A stretch of DNA of 31,819 nt, from positions 42,192 through 74,010 of the forward strand of contig BRYA01000164.1 of the NCBI GenBank assembly GCA_030267965.1, in the 5' to 3' direction. Of this stretch, positions 30,162 through 31,819 are shown piece by piece. The notes under the pieces are model-generated. The model saw only the letters and a list, made by a program, of their open reading frames with translations. It did no database searches and was not told the origin of the DNA. Positions within the stretch are counted from its first letter, which is position 1. The number at the start of each line of letters is the position of its first letter. This DNA is from Triparma columacea. Lineage: Eukaryota > Sar > Bolidophyceae > Parmales > Triparmaceae. The position numbers and the translations under genes are program-made.

Positions 30162-30767
30162 ATGCATGGGGGAACACAGCAGGGTCATCACGAGAGACAT
30201 GCGGGGATGTCTTACGCCTTGAACATGGTGGGATCGAGAGCGGGGGTACGCCCAGAAATGGAACCGCACGGTTTCCTGGGGGAGGTGGTTGATAGGGAGA
30301 CGCAGGAGAGTAAGAGGAATGATATCCGGCCCGATATTAAGTACACACTTGATACACAACTCAAACAGAAAAACAAAAACGGTCAAGTGACTGAATGGTT
30401 TGAGCTCAAGAACTTCGTGTCGGACAGGGGGTATGGGAAAGAGGGCGACAGTGCGGCTACGCGGTATGAGAAGGAGTGTTTGAGGGACTACTACAAGAGG
30501 ATAGACGCAATGGACGACAGGCAGGGGGGGACTAGGATTAGGGACAGGGTGAATGCACTCGGTGGGGTACGAGTTGGAGCATTCGGCAAATATGGAGAAG
30601 CGGGGAGCGGGATGATGAAGGTGCTTAACGAGTGGGCGAAGACGATGGCGCTTAAGAGCTACAAATCAATGGGGATGGAGAAGCCTGAGGAGGCAGTAGG
30701 GTGGTGCAGGAATAGCCTCGTGAGAACGACGGGGATAGCTGTGTGGGGTTTGGAGTTAGGAGAATAG
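30162..30767 (+). CDS. Retroelement-like open frame with possible PD-(D/E)xK nuclease motif (probably 5'-truncated)
   Basis: A 201-codon frame from ATG 30162; the frame is also open upstream to the purine-rich repeat. RPDIKYTL followed about 17 residues later by WFELKNF fits the PD...ExK core of restriction-like nucleases. It then reads AATRYEKECLRDYYKRIDAM, and GVRVGAFGKYGEAG near residue 140. This order resembles the C-terminal region that follows reverse transcriptase in some protist retroelements; that is recalled, not searched. It sits among repeats and lacks any recognisable transcriptase, so I take it for a fragment. A 41-bp duplication covers its stop codon. Confidence 0.4.
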   Translation: MHGGTQQGHHERHAGMSYALNMVGSRAGVRPEMEPHGFLGEVVDRETQESKRNDIRPDIKYTLDTQLKQKNKNGQVTEWFELKNFVSDRGYGKEGDSAATRYEKECLRDYYKRIDAMDDRQGGTRIRDRVNALGGVRVGAFGKYGEAGSGMMKVLNEWAKTMALKSYKSMGMEKPEEAVGWCRNSLVRTTGIAVWGLELGE

Positions 30768-30824
30768 GGAGTTTTGGTTGATTTTGGGGTTTGGAGTTAG
30801 GAGAATAGGGAGTTTTGGAGGGCG
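30745..30824. repeat. 41-bp direct duplication at the end of the retroelement-like frame
   Basis: GGGGTTTGGAGTTAGGAGAA begins at 30745 and again at 30786, and each copy continues TAGGGAGTTTTGG. The first copy encodes the last residues (GLELGE) and the stop. Confidence 0.85.
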
Positions 30825-31171
30825 ATGAGCGAAGCGAGTTGCAAAGAGGTTAGTTTGTGTTAGGGATGAAATGTATAAGGCGAGGAGATTGTAATATTGG
30901 AGTAGTAGATGAAAGAAAAAAGGTATGTTGTTCTTCATGCAACGTGCTTCTGTACTATGCTTTATACACCACCAGAGTCTTTGATATCCCCTTTGATTTT
31001 CTTTTTCCCCATTTCTCTTATTCCCATCCCCCCCTTCCCATTGATTCTCCTTCTTGTACTAAGTGTTCTGTCCTTGACCCCCACTGTTCTCTTAGAGAGC
31101 ATCATCCCAGGTGTTCCTCTTCTTTAGTCTAACTGCATCCTAAACTGACTTGCCAAGTAGGGTGTTTTGGA
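30825..31171. other. Intergenic, nothing recognised
   Basis: Mixed and pyrimidine-rich DNA. Short open frames on both strands (30857-31132, 30909-31127) overlap each other and look like shadows of the composition. No RNA gene seen. Confidence 0.4.
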
Positions 31172-31819
31172 ACATTAGAAGGGAACTTAGGAGTTTTTGG
31201 ATGGGGGTGCAAAAGGTGGTGTTCGTTTGAGGGAAGGGACAACACTTTTTGAAGATTTTGAAAATTTTGGCAAACTGCACGCGAATCTGCCGAGCTCGAG
31301 ATTCACTTTAAGTACAGAGCTCGTCAGATTCGTATGCAATTTGACAAATTTTTTCGCCAGGTATTTATCAATTTTAATACATTAGAAGGGTAAAAAGGAG
31401 CTTTTGAGTAGGGGTGGCAATAAGTGGTGTTCGTTTGAGGGAAGGAACAACACTTTTTGAAGATTTTGAAAATTTTGGCAAACTGCACGCGAATCTGACG
31501 TGCCCAGTATTCACTTTAAGTACAGAGCTCGTCAGATTCGTATGCAATTTGACAATTTTTTTCGCCAGGTATTTATCAATTTTAATACATTAGAAGGGTG
31601 AAAAGGAGCTTTTGAGTAGGGGTGGCAATAAGTGGTGTTCGTTTGAGGGAAGGGACAACACTTTTTGAAGATTTTGAAAATTTTGGCAAACTGCACGCGA
31701 ATCTGACATGCCCGATATTCACTTTAAGTACAGAGCTCGTCAGATTCGTATGCAATTTGACAAATTTTTTCGCCAGGTATTTATCAATTTTAATACATTA
31801 GAAGGGTGAAAAGGAGCTT
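31172..31819. repeat. 208-bp satellite with internal stem-loop, three copies plus a partial
   Basis: Copies begin at 31172, 31379, 31587 and 31795 (207-208 bp apart), marked by ACATTAGAAGG. Copies two and three are nearly identical; the first is more diverged. Each contains CTGCACGCGAATCTGACG and, about 30 bp on, CGTCAGATTCGTATGCAATT, an imperfect inverted repeat of about 20 bp that can form a stem-loop. The array continues past the window. Confidence 0.95.

Noticed and set aside
29827..30177. Minus-strand frame with repeated FVLEPLRGGVIGVQP
   Set aside because: It is open only because the 48-bp hairpin repeat is divisible by three; it has no protein-like composition outside the repeat.

Overview
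The window looks like nuclear DNA of a photosynthetic eukaryote with a complex (secondary, red-type) plastid, most likely a stramenopile alga; the bolidophyte/diatom neighbourhood is a guess. Evidence: many genes are cut by short GT-AG introns with matching phases, and three genes encode proteins that start with an ER signal peptide followed by a plastid transit-like region (two with an S-F junction of the ASAFAP type, one with a twin-arginine thylakoid-lumen signal). Several open frames begin with GTG or TTG only because they are internal exons; I rebuilt the gene models from splice sites.

Layout. 75-418 (-): an exon of an unrecognised gene running off the left edge. 1342-2091 (-): ADAT2, the catalytic subunit of the tRNA wobble adenosine deaminase. 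2490-4826 (-): an intronless multi-pass membrane protein. 5004-6717 (+): a secreted cysteine-rich repeat protein, two exons. 7438-8128 (+): a predicted thylakoid-lumen protein, two exons. 8519-9598 (-): a TauD-type 2-oxoglutarate dioxygenase, three exons. 9797-14604 (+): a plastid-targeted bacterial-type topoisomerase I with two HMG boxes fused to its C-terminus, seven exons. 14795-16999 (+): a bZIP factor with a transmembrane segment, two exons. 17145-17663 (-): a LYR-motif protein in three small exons. 17907-18878 (+): a predicted plastid protein with a starch-binding-like (CBM25/53-type) domain. 18879-20070 holds no gene I can close. 20075-28379 (+): a very large protein with several START-like domains and two tandem copies of the membrane module that the 2490-4826 gene carries once.

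From 28380 to the end the DNA is repeat-dominated: a diverged direct repeat, a 19-bp TTAGGG-containing minisatellite, a G/T-rich minisatellite, an array of seven hairpins, a retroelement-like open frame, and a 208-bp satellite containing an internal stem-loop that runs off the right edge. This resembles subtelomeric or heterochromatic DNA.

Main points of interest: the topoisomerase I-HMG fusion, the START plus membrane-module family with its recent internal duplication, repeated 33-nt mini-exons, introns that are G-rich in the 5' half and C-rich in the 3' half, and the hairpin and satellite arrays.
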